Origin: Sphingobacterium tabacisoli
Lineage (GTDB): Bacteria; Bacteroidota; Bacteroidia; Sphingobacteriales; Sphingobacteriaceae
Assembly (NCBI RefSeq): GCF_017908035.1
Contig: NZ_JAEQMU010000006.1
Coordinates: 310,001 to 374,000, forward strand
Direction of reading: 5' to 3'
DNA: 64,000 nt
Position 1 is the stretch's first letter; each line of letters starts with the position of its first letter. Shown here one piece after another: positions 7,091 through 15,324 of this stretch. Made by a program: the position numbers and the translations under genes. The notes beneath the pieces are model-generated. The model worked only from the letters and a program-made list of their open reading frames with translations, was not told the DNA's origin and did no database searches.

Positions 7091-8413
7091 TTATAAGGTT
7101 TCTTCAATAAAAAATTTAATCATTTTTGACACGAAAAGGCAATTGTACTTGGCTTGTAGCATTTCACTCTCGGCTTTCAACATATTGCTTCTAGAGCTGT
7201 TCAAGTCATATATCGAGCTTTTACCGGCATCGTAACTCTTACTCGTAAATGCCAGCGCTATCCGTGCACTTTCGAGCATATCCTGGGCGGCTTCGTGCTG
7301 ATCCTGATATCCCCAATAGTCGAAATAGAACTTTTCAATATCTTGCTTTATCGCCAGATACTGTTGTTTGGTCTGAATATCATTCTGCTGCAGATACAGT
7401 TTGTTCTTTGCTACCGCATTTTTCACGCGTCCTTTACTAAAGATGGGAATAGACAGACTGATGGCTACCTGCTGTGAGAAATTATCCCGCATCTGTGGAA
7501 AGAACCCTCTGTCTCCTGCCGTCACCAGACTATTAAAGTATAAACTTCCAAACAAGGCGCTTCCTCTAACTACAGGGTACAGGTCAGACTTGATAATATT
7601 ATGCTCGACCTCGGCGGCAGACCGCAACAAGCTCAGTTTCTTCAGCTCTGGATGATTGGACGCCGCTTGCTCTATAGCCTCAGGCAAGGTGTAGGTCAAA
7701 TGAGCATGAAGCGCTTCCTGTTTTTCTTCGACAATATCGAAGTTGCTATAATCCTCTAGTTGCATCAATTGTACCATAGCCAGTTTAGCACGATCTACAT
7801 CCAGCTTGGCTTGCTTTAGCTTTTGCCGCTCTCTCGCGAGGTTAGCCTGGGCCTCATATTGTACCGTCAATGCCGTACTTCCAGCCTCGGTAGTCTTAAC
7901 AGCTTTTTCATACTGTAGGTTTGCATAAAACACCGCGCTATCTATCGACCGGGCAATCTCTTTACTCAGTTGGATTGCCAGATAATATTCGATTGCTTTG
8001 ATGGCAATATTCCGTTTGAATAGAGCCATTTCTTCTTCACCCACACTAACCAAAAGCGTAGATTTCTTAATCTCATTCGCCAGTTTACCATGATTGTATA
8101 TCGTAACATTCGCATCTATCCCCACTTCACTATTGAGATTATCATTCCTACGTGTATTTCCAAACACATCTTGCCCCTGCCCAAACTTCGAGTACAGGTT
8201 TGTAAAACCTTTGACTTCCAATAGCCTTTCATTCTTCGCGATCCGCAGCTCCAGATGCTTCACGTCATTATTGACTTTACTATTTTGAATCTCAAGGTTA
8301 TTCTCCTGTGCAAAAACAATACACTGCTGGAGATTCCATTTTTCTTGCGCCTGTACTTTTAGGCTAAAAAAATGACCCAATACAATAACTACCCATGCTA
8401 TTATCCGTCCCAT
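7091..8413 (-). CDS. TolC-family outer membrane efflux protein
   Basis: The 440-residue protein has a signal peptide (cleavage near KVQAQ) and two long alpha-helical repeats typical of TolC-type channels: coiled-coil stretches at about residues 120-210 and 335-430, with barrel strands between. It would form the outer-membrane duct of a type I secretion complex. The gene follows the ABC transporter gene with one base between them, and with the HlyD gene makes the complete three-part exporter. Because the peptides next to it carry double-glycine leaders, the probable cargo is the mature peptide. Confidence 0.88.
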   Translation of the reverse strand: MGRIIAWVVIVLGHFFSLKVQAQEKWNLQQCIVFAQENNLEIQNSKVNNDVKHLELRIAKNERLLEVKGFTNLYSKFGQGQDVFGNTRRNDNLNSEVGIDANVTIYNHGKLANEIKKSTLLVSVGEEEMALFKRNIAIKAIEYYLAIQLSKEIARSIDSAVFYANLQYEKAVKTTEAGSTALTVQYEAQANLARERQKLKQAKLDVDRAKLAMVQLMQLEDYSNFDIVEEKQEALHAHLTYTLPEAIEQAASNHPELKKLSLLRSAAEVEHNIIKSDLYPVVRGSALFGSLYFNSLVTAGDRGFFPQMRDNFSQQVAISLSIPIFSKGRVKNAVAKNKLYLQQNDIQTKQQYLAIKQDIEKFYFDYWGYQDQHEAAQDMLESARIALAFTSKSYDAGKSSIYDLNSSRSNMLKAESEMLQAKYNCLFVSKMIKFFIEETL

Positions 8414-8414
8414 C

Positions 8415-10577
8415 TTAAACCTCCAGTGCTAAAGTCTGTTTATCCCACATACCACGATAGATTCCGTCAATCGTGATCAATGTCTCGTGATTTCCCTGTT
8501 CGACGACCTGTCCCGCTTTCAGCACTAAAATATTGTCGGCATGCGCGATAGTGCTCAATCTATGAGCGATCACCACCATCGTCTTACCAGCATCTTTAAA
8601 ATCCTGTAGCGTTTTTTGGATGATCTGTTCGGATTCGGTATCCAATGCCGAAGTCGCCTCGTCCAGAATAAGTATCTCCGGATCTTTGTACAGGGCGCGT
8701 GCAATAGCAATACGCTGCTTTTGTCCTCCTGAAAGCATGGCGCCATTCTCTCCAAGATAGGTCTGGAAGCCGTTGGGCAATTTCTCGATAAAAGGTAAAA
8801 TCCCAAGACGTTCCGTTATCTCCAATATCCGCTGCACATTGGGAAAATCCTCTCCCAACGCAATATTATCAATCACATTACCTGAGAAGAGATCAATCTG
8901 CTGTGGGACAACAGAAACAACCTGGCGGAGTGAATGATTGGAGATATAGCTAAGATCATATTGCCCAATCGTAATTTTACCTTGCTTCAAAGGATAAAGA
9001 TTCTGCATCAATCCAGCTATAGTTGTTTTTCCAGATCCGCTCTCTCCCACTATCGCTGTAGTCTCCCCTTTTCTAAACACACAATTGAATCCTTTGAATA
9101 CATCCACCCGCGAACCATAACTAAAAGCAACATCGCTAAAAGTGACATGCCCAACATGAGCTGGGGTAAGATCCAACTTGTCTGTCGACTCTTCGCGCTC
9201 CAAGTCCATAATTTCGAACAGACGGTCCGAAGCAATCATGGCATTCTGGATAGTCTTATTCATCCCGATCAACTGGGTAACAGGCCCTGTAAAATACCCC
9301 ACCAACGCATAAAAAGAGAGGAGTTCCCCGGGAGTAATAATACGTTCAACTACGTATTTAGAACCCACCCAAAGTAAGATAATCGTGAATATACGGGAGA
9401 GAAACTCTGCAGAATTTGTCGAGAAAAGACTGTTCATAACCGACTTATAAACCGTTCTTAACAAGGTACTGAAACGGTTATCCGTTTTATTGTTGGCAAA
9501 GGTTTCCACTCCAAACTGTTTGATCGTACGGACGGAATTTAGAGATTCTACCAAATGGGACTCCAATTCGGCACCATCCTCCATCAGCTTTCGCTCCACT
9601 TTTTTATTCAATCTATTCGTCAGCCAATAAACAGCACAGTATAAAGGAATAACCAACGCCAGTATCAAGGCTAATTTCCAATAATAACTGAACATCAGCG
9701 CAAATGAGAAAATCACGATAAATACATTGACCACAATCTGTATGGACACGTCATTAATAAATGCTCTGATTTTGACCGCATCATTCACCCTTGAGATAAT
9801 CTCGCCCACTTTCATGGTATCAAAAAAGCGCTGAGGCAGTGTCAAAATATGCTTATAATAGCCCAAGATCAGGTATTTGTCTATCCGCTGTCCTGTCTCC
9901 AATACCATAACACTCTTCATAGCTCCGATAAAAATCTGAAACAATAAAATCAGCACCATAGCGATAGACAACAGGTTCAATAGTCTTGTATTTCCATCAA
10001 TGAGCACATAATCTGTTATCTTTTCAATATACAGCGACGTCGATAGTCCCAACACCGTATATACCACAGCACCGATCAACGCCTGGATAGCAACCGTCTT
10101 ATGAGGCTTTACCAAATTCCAGAACCTTCCGTAGACACTGACCTTTTCATTGCGCTGCTCGAAGTACTCGTTTGGCTCTAAAAGAATCAATACACCCGTC
10201 CAAATCTTTTGAAAATCCGCCATACTATACTTTTCGATCTTGCCATATGCAGGATCCATAACCTCTACCTGATTCTTATCTATTTTATAAATGACAACAA
10301 AGTGATGCAATTGCTCCATAACTACCACATGGGCAATAGCAGGCAAAGGAATCTGGACTAAGGCATCCATATTTCCTTTGACTCCCTTGGCATTGAATCC
10401 CATATCATTCAACCCTTGTGTCATCCCCAGAATATTGGTACCTCGGGTATCTGTGTGACATAACTGCCTAATCTTGGCTATAGGGAGATTGAGCCCATAA
10501 TATGCCGCAACCGAGGAGAGGCAGGCTGCGCCACAATCCTTGATATCCTGCTGTTTTACTAAAGTTCCTTTTTTCAT
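8415..10577 (-). CDS. Peptidase-containing ABC transporter (C39 peptidase + ABC)
   Basis: The 720-residue inner membrane protein has three parts. Residues 1-140 are a C39 peptidase with QQDIKDCGAACLSS (catalytic Cys15), LHHFVVIY (His92) and DPA (Asp108). Residues about 160-440 are the six-helix ABC exporter membrane domain. Residues about 480-715 are the ATPase with Walker A GESGSGKTT, signature LSGGQKQR and Walker B ILILDEATSALD. Such transporters cut double-glycine leaders and export the core peptide. All three catalytic residues are present, so the peptidase should be active. It is flanked by HlyD and TolC partners and followed by two genes for double-glycine peptides, its likely substrates. 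Confidence 0.93.
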   Translation of the reverse strand: MKKGTLVKQQDIKDCGAACLSSVAAYYGLNLPIAKIRQLCHTDTRGTNILGMTQGLNDMGFNAKGVKGNMDALVQIPLPAIAHVVVMEQLHHFVVIYKIDKNQVEVMDPAYGKIEKYSMADFQKIWTGVLILLEPNEYFEQRNEKVSVYGRFWNLVKPHKTVAIQALIGAVVYTVLGLSTSLYIEKITDYVLIDGNTRLLNLLSIAMVLILLFQIFIGAMKSVMVLETGQRIDKYLILGYYKHILTLPQRFFDTMKVGEIISRVNDAVKIRAFINDVSIQIVVNVFIVIFSFALMFSYYWKLALILALVIPLYCAVYWLTNRLNKKVERKLMEDGAELESHLVESLNSVRTIKQFGVETFANNKTDNRFSTLLRTVYKSVMNSLFSTNSAEFLSRIFTIILLWVGSKYVVERIITPGELLSFYALVGYFTGPVTQLIGMNKTIQNAMIASDRLFEIMDLEREESTDKLDLTPAHVGHVTFSDVAFSYGSRVDVFKGFNCVFRKGETTAIVGESGSGKTTIAGLMQNLYPLKQGKITIGQYDLSYISNHSLRQVVSVVPQQIDLFSGNVIDNIALGEDFPNVQRILEITERLGILPFIEKLPNGFQTYLGENGAMLSGGQKQRIAIARALYKDPEILILDEATSALDTESEQIIQKTLQDFKDAGKTMVVIAHRLSTIAHADNILVLKAGQVVEQGNHETLITIDGIYRGMWDKQTLALEV

Positions 10578-10738
10578 ATGTATATAATTGCTTCATGACC
10601 CCTATGTCGATGGATCGCATTGACTTTTAATCGTTTTTAACCGTTTCGGATTACCCGGTACTATTTATTTTTTGACATGACAATCCCCTTAGAGCAACTC
10701 CTTGTTCTTTACGATTAGCATATTTCAGTAGCTTACTT

Positions 10739-11818
10739 TTAAATCAGATTTGGATTAAACCAGTCATCAACCCGATCAAACAGCAGTTGCCATAGCGTTC
10801 GATCCAATAAATAAAACCGAGCCGTATAGGTACTTCCTTTTTGGATCTCTCCTTTATACCCGTTCTTTAACTCAAGATGATTTTTTTCCATAGAGCACCG
10901 GACTTTAAAAAAGCTCTGCCCTCCCTCCGTTGCCATGATATTTTGATCAATATCCTCAACCTTACCGTCGATCATTCCCCATTGGTTATAATTGTAGGTA
11001 TCAATCTGAAAACGGACCTTTTGCCCTTTCTTTATTAATCCGATATCACTGGGAGACACCATACATTCGGCAACAAGGTCATTATCCACAGAAATTTCAA
11101 CAATGGGCTGCCCTTGTATTAAGAAATTACCCTCATTGACCCCCGATAGGTTGACCAAACGGCCTGCTATCGGAGCACGGATAACATAGTTCTCGCCTTC
11201 AATTTCTATTTGCGAAATATCATTGGTTACTGTGGTCAGTTGACGCTGTATATCTCTTTTTTGCGCCTGCCACTGTGCCATTTGTTGCTCTTCTAAAGCT
11301 TTGACCTTACTTTTGATATTCTTGAAACTAAAGTAGGTTTTATCGTATTCGGCCTGTGGGATGACCCCCTGTTCAAACAGCACTTTTGCTCGAGCTAGTT
11401 CTTTTTGAGCCAATTCCAACTGTGCCCTCAGTTCTTCTGTTTTTTCCTGTAGCGTGCTTACTTCCTTCTGATACTGTCCTGTCAACAGATTGGAGAAATC
11501 ACCTCTTACCAATTTGGACAAATCATGCAACTGCGCATTGTAATCACTACTCAACCCCACCTGAAGGTGTTTCTTAGACTCAAGGTGCTGGGATGTCACG
11601 ACTAGCAGTGTATCCCCCGCCGCAACCAATTGGTTATTGAACTTGAGATTAGATTTGACAATCCTTCCACTAACGACCGAGGCTAACTTAGTATTCTCCG
11701 ATACTGGACGGACAATTCCTCTTGAAGAAGTTGAAATAGGAATTTTAACAAGGGGCATAATTGCTATCACGCAGACAAGCATAACAAGTATGGAAATATA
11801 GATTGTGTTTCTTTTCAT
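10739..11818 (-). CDS. HlyD-family periplasmic adaptor of the peptide exporter
   Basis: The 359-residue protein has a short cytoplasmic N terminus and one membrane anchor (IYISILVMLVCVIAIMPLV). A lipoyl-like half (VSGRIVKSNLKFNNQLVAAGDTLLVV) is followed by a coiled-coil hairpin (about residues 105-200), the second lipoyl half (YVIRAPIAGRLVNLSGVNEGNFLIQGQPIVEI) and a beta-barrel domain. This is the bacteriocin-secretion type of HlyD adaptor. It is the first gene of the leftward export operon; the ABC transporter follows after 161 bp. In that gap I see no further peptide gene with a double-glycine leader. Confidence 0.88.
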   Translation of the reverse strand: MKRNTIYISILVMLVCVIAIMPLVKIPISTSSRGIVRPVSENTKLASVVSGRIVKSNLKFNNQLVAAGDTLLVVTSQHLESKKHLQVGLSSDYNAQLHDLSKLVRGDFSNLLTGQYQKEVSTLQEKTEELRAQLELAQKELARAKVLFEQGVIPQAEYDKTYFSFKNIKSKVKALEEQQMAQWQAQKRDIQRQLTTVTNDISQIEIEGENYVIRAPIAGRLVNLSGVNEGNFLIQGQPIVEISVDNDLVAECMVSPSDIGLIKKGQKVRFQIDTYNYNQWGMIDGKVEDIDQNIMATEGGQSFFKVRCSMEKNHLELKNGYKGEIQKGSTYTARFYLLDRTLWQLLFDRVDDWFNPNLI

Positions 11819-11881
11819 TTTTTATGTTCTTTAAGTCAGGCTTTATACCCCTTCCCGTGTTTCATCTTTTAGTTCAAGACA

Positions 11882-11902
11882 GGTATACATTTATCTTATA
11901 CC
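11882..11902. promoter_or_regulatory. Inverted repeat GGTATA-N9-TATACC upstream of the HlyD gene
   Basis: Perfect 6-bp arms separated by 9 bp lie 64-84 bp before the HlyD start. The position fits an operator for the export operon, but no regulator can be assigned. The rest of the 378-bp gap 11819-12196 holds AT-rich DNA and the TetR operator region listed separately. Confidence 0.35.
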
Positions 11903-12068
11903 TCCTTTGATGCCCTAAAAGTAAAAGCAGTTTTGAGCAAATAAATAATTCGTTTATGATTCGCTCCAGTGGCTTTACAATCCGTATTCTGACTGATTTA
12001 AGAACAAGTGTTACAGCAAGAAAAAGCGAAATAGCAACGTATAGCTGTAATAAGCAACGAGATACCGT

Positions 12069-12076
12069 CAAAAATA
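12069..12076 (-). promoter_or_regulatory. Leftward -7 element TATTTTTG
   Basis: TATTTTTG matches TAnnTTTG and points toward the peptide-export operon, starting about 18 bp from the TetR palindrome. It would give a leader of about 240 nt before the HlyD start codon. No clear -33 element is visible, so it is tentative. Confidence 0.3.
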
Positions 12077-12093
12077 AATTACAAAAAAACAAC

Positions 12094-12130
12094 ATTTAAA
12101 CACTTGTTTAATTTAAACAAGTGTTTAAAT
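12094..12130. promoter_or_regulatory. 37-bp perfect palindrome, likely TetR operator
   Basis: The left arm ATTTAAACACTTGTTTAA (12094-12111) and its exact reverse complement (12113-12130) flank a single T. It lies 67 bp before the tetR-type gene and overlaps the -7 element TAAATTTG, so bound repressor would block that promoter. Autoregulation by the adjacent TetR protein is the simplest reading. Confidence 0.75.
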
Positions 12131-12133
12131 TTG
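12126..12133 (+). promoter_or_regulatory. Rightward -7 element TAAATTTG inside the operator edge
   Basis: TAAATTTG matches TAnnTTTG exactly and overlaps the last five bases of the palindrome. It is placed to transcribe the TetR gene and probably the efflux genes behind it, with a leader of about 55 nt. Confidence 0.5.
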
Positions 12134-12196
12134 CTTCGCTTTTTTTAAAAATAACAGCACCGCTCTTATTCTATTTGATAATTCAAGTGTATATAA

Positions 12197-12820
12197 ATGA
12201 GTTTTAACGAAAAACAAACAGATATTCTTCTTGCAGCAGAAAAGCTTTTTTCTACCCAAGGATTCGACAGCACCTCTGTTCGTGATATTGCGACAGAGGC
12301 GAACGTCAATGTCGCCATGATCAACTACTATTTTGGTTCCAAAGACGGTCTTTTGGACAGCTTTTTTGAATGGCGGATTCCTGATTTTATGATTGATACC
12401 GAAGAACTTTCATTCATGGAATGTTCTTTAGAAAAAATCGATAAAATGATTGAAAAATACATTAAAGCGATGAATTCTCATCGGGAAATCTACCGTTTCA
12501 TTGCTATCGAAAGTTCTTTAAAAAGGCGTATGCTGCTATCAGAACCTTTTAGTAAACTGAAGATTCATAATCTGAGCACAATCTCAACTATCATCAATGA
12601 AGGTATTGCCAAAGGGGTATTCAGTGCGAACAACAACCCCACCCTGATACACTCGATGATGATGGGAACATTTATGAACTTCCAGATGAATCAGGTTTTC
12701 CTACAGGAACAGCTCGGTATTGAAAGCGACGATGACTATGGCATCTATATCGAAACAACATTAACTCATTTTATACAAACAACAATTAAAGCTTTATTGA
12801 CATATGAAATATCCATGTAG
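12197..12820 (+). CDS. TetR/AcrR-family transcriptional repressor
   Basis: The 207-residue protein has an N-terminal TetR DNA-binding domain (residues about 8-55) with the expected pattern AAEKLFSTQGFDSTSVRDIA, then ANVNVAMINYYFGSKDGLL. The remaining 150 residues are helical and should form the ligand-binding and dimer domain. It stands directly before an HlyD/MFS/TolC efflux operon in the same direction and behind a 37-bp palindrome, so it probably represses itself and the pump until a toxic ligand binds. The ligand is unknown. The neighbouring leftward peptide-export operon could share its operator. Confidence 0.93.
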   Translation: MSFNEKQTDILLAAEKLFSTQGFDSTSVRDIATEANVNVAMINYYFGSKDGLLDSFFEWRIPDFMIDTEELSFMECSLEKIDKMIEKYIKAMNSHREIYRFIAIESSLKRRMLLSEPFSKLKIHNLSTISTIINEGIAKGVFSANNNPTLIHSMMMGTFMNFQMNQVFLQEQLGIESDDDYGIYIETTLTHFIQTTIKALLTYEISM

Positions 12821-12893
12821 CACAGACTGCACAAAAACGAATGAACACAGTTTGGATATTCCATATGATAACTGGAAATCAAATTATATACAT

Positions 12894-14204
12894 ATGAAAA
12901 CTAAGTTGGTCAATCTAGGATTTTTACTCTTACTCAGTCCTTTAGGATTATCTGCTCAGCACCAACAACATTTGACTTTGGATGAAGTAATCCACATGGC
13001 CGCTACGCAAAGTAGCGAAGCAAAATTCTCTGACACGAAGATACTGGGACGGCAGCTTGAAGTTGAACAGGCAAAATCAAAACAACTTCCAGATGCTCAG
13101 GTAAATGGACAGTACATGTTCATGACTACCCCAAATTTAGATTTAAAACTGGCACTGGGCACTGGAGGAAAGCCCGCAGATATTGCGGCGAATCAGCTCT
13201 GGATAGGCCAAGCCTCAGTCCGTATGCCTATCTATACCGGAGGGCAGATAAAAGGTGGAATCGATATCGCCAAAGATGCACAGCAGGCAGAAGAATGGAA
13301 TGCGGTTGTAACCAAAGAGAAACTTGCTTCGCGCGCTATAAACATCTACTTGAACCTCTATAAGGCCCAACAGACGAATCTCCTGGTAACAGAAAACATC
13401 AAACAGTCAGAACAGCGTGTTTCTGACTTCAAAGCGATGCTGGATAATGGCCTGATTGCACGAAATGATCTGTTAAAGGCGGAGTTGCAGCTATCGAACT
13501 ATCAAGTATCCCTTCAAGAGGCGCAAAAGAATATCAAGATATTAAATTATCAACTTGCCAACCTTTTAAAAATCGACGAAGAGGCCGCATTGGATCAGAT
13601 TGATCTAACAGAAATCAAAGGTGTCACTCCCCTACAACAGGCTTCCTATACCGAGGCCACAGTCAATAGATCGGATATTAAATCTCTCGAATCCCAACAT
13701 CGTATAGCCGAAGATCAATTAAAGGTAGCGAAGTCTTCCAATCTGCCTAAAATATTTGCTTCAGCAGGGTATAATGCATTTGGATTGCACAATATTGTCA
13801 CCGTAACCAATGCCGCATCCCTGGGCATGGGTATCTCCTACGACATTGGATCGCTGTATAAAAGCAAACGAGAAATCAATGTCGCCAAAAACCGAATCAA
13901 GGAGATGGATGACCACCTCGAGGTTTTAAAGGATAGAGTCAAAATAGAGGTACAACAGGCAAATGAAAATTACACATTGGCACAGAAGCAAAATCTAGTC
14001 TATCGACAAGCCGTAGAACAGGCTTCTGAAAACTATAGAATCACCAAAGACAAATATGAGAATGGTATTGCGGATACGGACGACCTGTTGACTGCTGATG
14101 TGCAACAGCTACAAAGCAAAATCAATCTAGCCATTAGCCAAGCCAATACAATTGAAAAATACTATGACCTTATGTTATCAAACGGGGCACTAAACATTAA
14201 ATAG
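12894..14204 (+). CDS. TolC-family outer membrane efflux protein
   Basis: The start at 12894 is chosen because it gives a signal peptide directly (MKTKLVNLGFLLLLSPLGLSAQ); an open frame continues 30 codons upstream, overlapping the TetR gene, but adds no signal. The mature protein (436 residues in all) shows the TolC repeat: LTLDEVIHMA at the N terminus, then helical hairpins around residues 100-215 and 295-420 and short barrel strands. It should be the outer-membrane duct for the EmrA/EmrB-type pump whose genes follow after 2 bp and 2 bp. Unlike the TolC-like protein at 7.1-8.4 kb, it belongs to a drug-efflux rather than a peptide-export operon. Confidence 0.9.
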   Translation: MKTKLVNLGFLLLLSPLGLSAQHQQHLTLDEVIHMAATQSSEAKFSDTKILGRQLEVEQAKSKQLPDAQVNGQYMFMTTPNLDLKLALGTGGKPADIAANQLWIGQASVRMPIYTGGQIKGGIDIAKDAQQAEEWNAVVTKEKLASRAINIYLNLYKAQQTNLLVTENIKQSEQRVSDFKAMLDNGLIARNDLLKAELQLSNYQVSLQEAQKNIKILNYQLANLLKIDEEAALDQIDLTEIKGVTPLQQASYTEATVNRSDIKSLESQHRIAEDQLKVAKSSNLPKIFASAGYNAFGLHNIVTVTNAASLGMGISYDIGSLYKSKREINVAKNRIKEMDDHLEVLKDRVKIEVQQANENYTLAQKQNLVYRQAVEQASENYRITKDKYENGIADTDDLLTADVQQLQSKINLAISQANTIEKYYDLMLSNGALNIK

Positions 14205-14206
14205 CA

Positions 14207-15322
14207 ATGCAACAAGACATGGAAAATACAACGGAAAACACAGCCGAAAAAAAAGGAACCAATAAAAAATTCATAATTATCCTATCCGCATTAATCATTT
14301 TTGGAGGTGGCTATGGTGGTTACAAATATGTACAAAGCCTATCTCACGAGACAACAGACGATGCACAGGTTGAAAAAAACATGAGCCCCATTATACCGCG
14401 TGTTGGTGGCTATATCGCTTCTGTATATGTCAAAGACAATGATTTTGTAAAAAAGGGAGACACCTTGTTTACTATTGAAAGTCAGGATTACCAGATCCGG
14501 GTAGAAGAGGCCGAAGCGGCAGTCGCTGCGGCAGAAAGTAGCTTTGATGTCTCCAAAGCGGATGTATCGGCCTCCTCTGCAAATGTCGCAATTTCTGATG
14601 CAACGATTCAATCCAACGCAGGGAGCATTGAAGCCGCAGTAATCCGTGCAAACCAGGCGAACAACGACTATATCCGCTACCAAAACCTGTACAACAATCA
14701 GTCTATCACAAAGCAACAATATGAGCAAGCGCTAACAGGCAAATTGGAAGCGGATAAGCAAGTTGAAATATTGCAGCAACAAAGAAATGCGAGTGCCTCT
14801 CAACGACACGCTATCGTAAGCAAGACTACTGTAGCCTCCAAACAAACCTCCGTCGCGGAGGCAAATGTAAAACGAGCCAAGGCCCAGTTGGATGCGGCCA
14901 AGTTGAACCTTTCTTATACGGCCGTATTAGCTTCTGTCGATGGACAGGTCTCGAATATTAAAGTGCAACCAGGTCAGATGATTAACCCCGGCCAATCTTT
15001 ATTCTATATCGTTGACAATAAAGAGACATGGGTCGTCGCAAACTTTAAAGAGACCCAGCTTCAAAAAATGAAGCCGGGACAAAAGGTTGGAATTAAAGTA
15101 AGCGCTTATCCTAATGTTGAATTTGAAGGAGAAGTAAACTCTTTTTCTCCAGCGACCGGGTCAAGATTTTCCTTACTTCCTCCGGACAATGCTACGGGCA
15201 ACTTTGTCAAAACTGTACAACGCCTGCCTGTTAAAATAAAACTGACGACTGAAAATACAGCGGAGCACATCGCCTTACTACGCCCTGGTATGAACGCAGA
15301 TGTAGACGTATTTGTTCGATAA
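14207..15322 (+). CDS. HlyD/EmrA-type membrane fusion protein
   Basis: The 371-residue protein has a charged cytoplasmic N terminus and one membrane helix (KFIIILSALIIFGGGYGGYKYV). The sequence TTDDAQVEKNMSPIIPRVGGYIASVYVKDNDFVKKGDTLF is the hallmark first lipoyl segment of EmrA proteins. An Ala-rich coiled-coil hairpin (about residues 95-230), the second lipoyl half (AVLASVDGQVSNIKVQPGQMI) and a barrel domain follow. It links the inner-membrane MFS pump encoded next to the TolC channel encoded before. A second ATG four codons downstream is an alternative start. Confidence 0.92.
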   Translation: MQQDMENTTENTAEKKGTNKKFIIILSALIIFGGGYGGYKYVQSLSHETTDDAQVEKNMSPIIPRVGGYIASVYVKDNDFVKKGDTLFTIESQDYQIRVEEAEAAVAAAESSFDVSKADVSASSANVAISDATIQSNAGSIEAAVIRANQANNDYIRYQNLYNNQSITKQQYEQALTGKLEADKQVEILQQQRNASASQRHAIVSKTTVASKQTSVAEANVKRAKAQLDAAKLNLSYTAVLASVDGQVSNIKVQPGQMINPGQSLFYIVDNKETWVVANFKETQLQKMKPGQKVGIKVSAYPNVEFEGEVNSFSPATGSRFSLLPPDNATGNFVKTVQRLPVKIKLTTENTAEHIALLRPGMNADVDVFVR

Positions 15323-15324
15323 TT

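Noticed and set aside
10578..10738. Possible extra peptide gene between the ABC transporter and HlyD genes
   Set aside because: Only a 10-codon frame and a startless frame (YANRKEQGVALRGLSC...) are visible, without a double-glycine leader. The startless frame may be chance or a remnant.
11874..12095. Leftward 73-codon frame between the HlyD and tetR genes
   Set aside because: The start lies inside the TetR palindrome, the protein is Leu/Val-rich without a convincing signal or family pattern, and no promoter fits. Probably chance.
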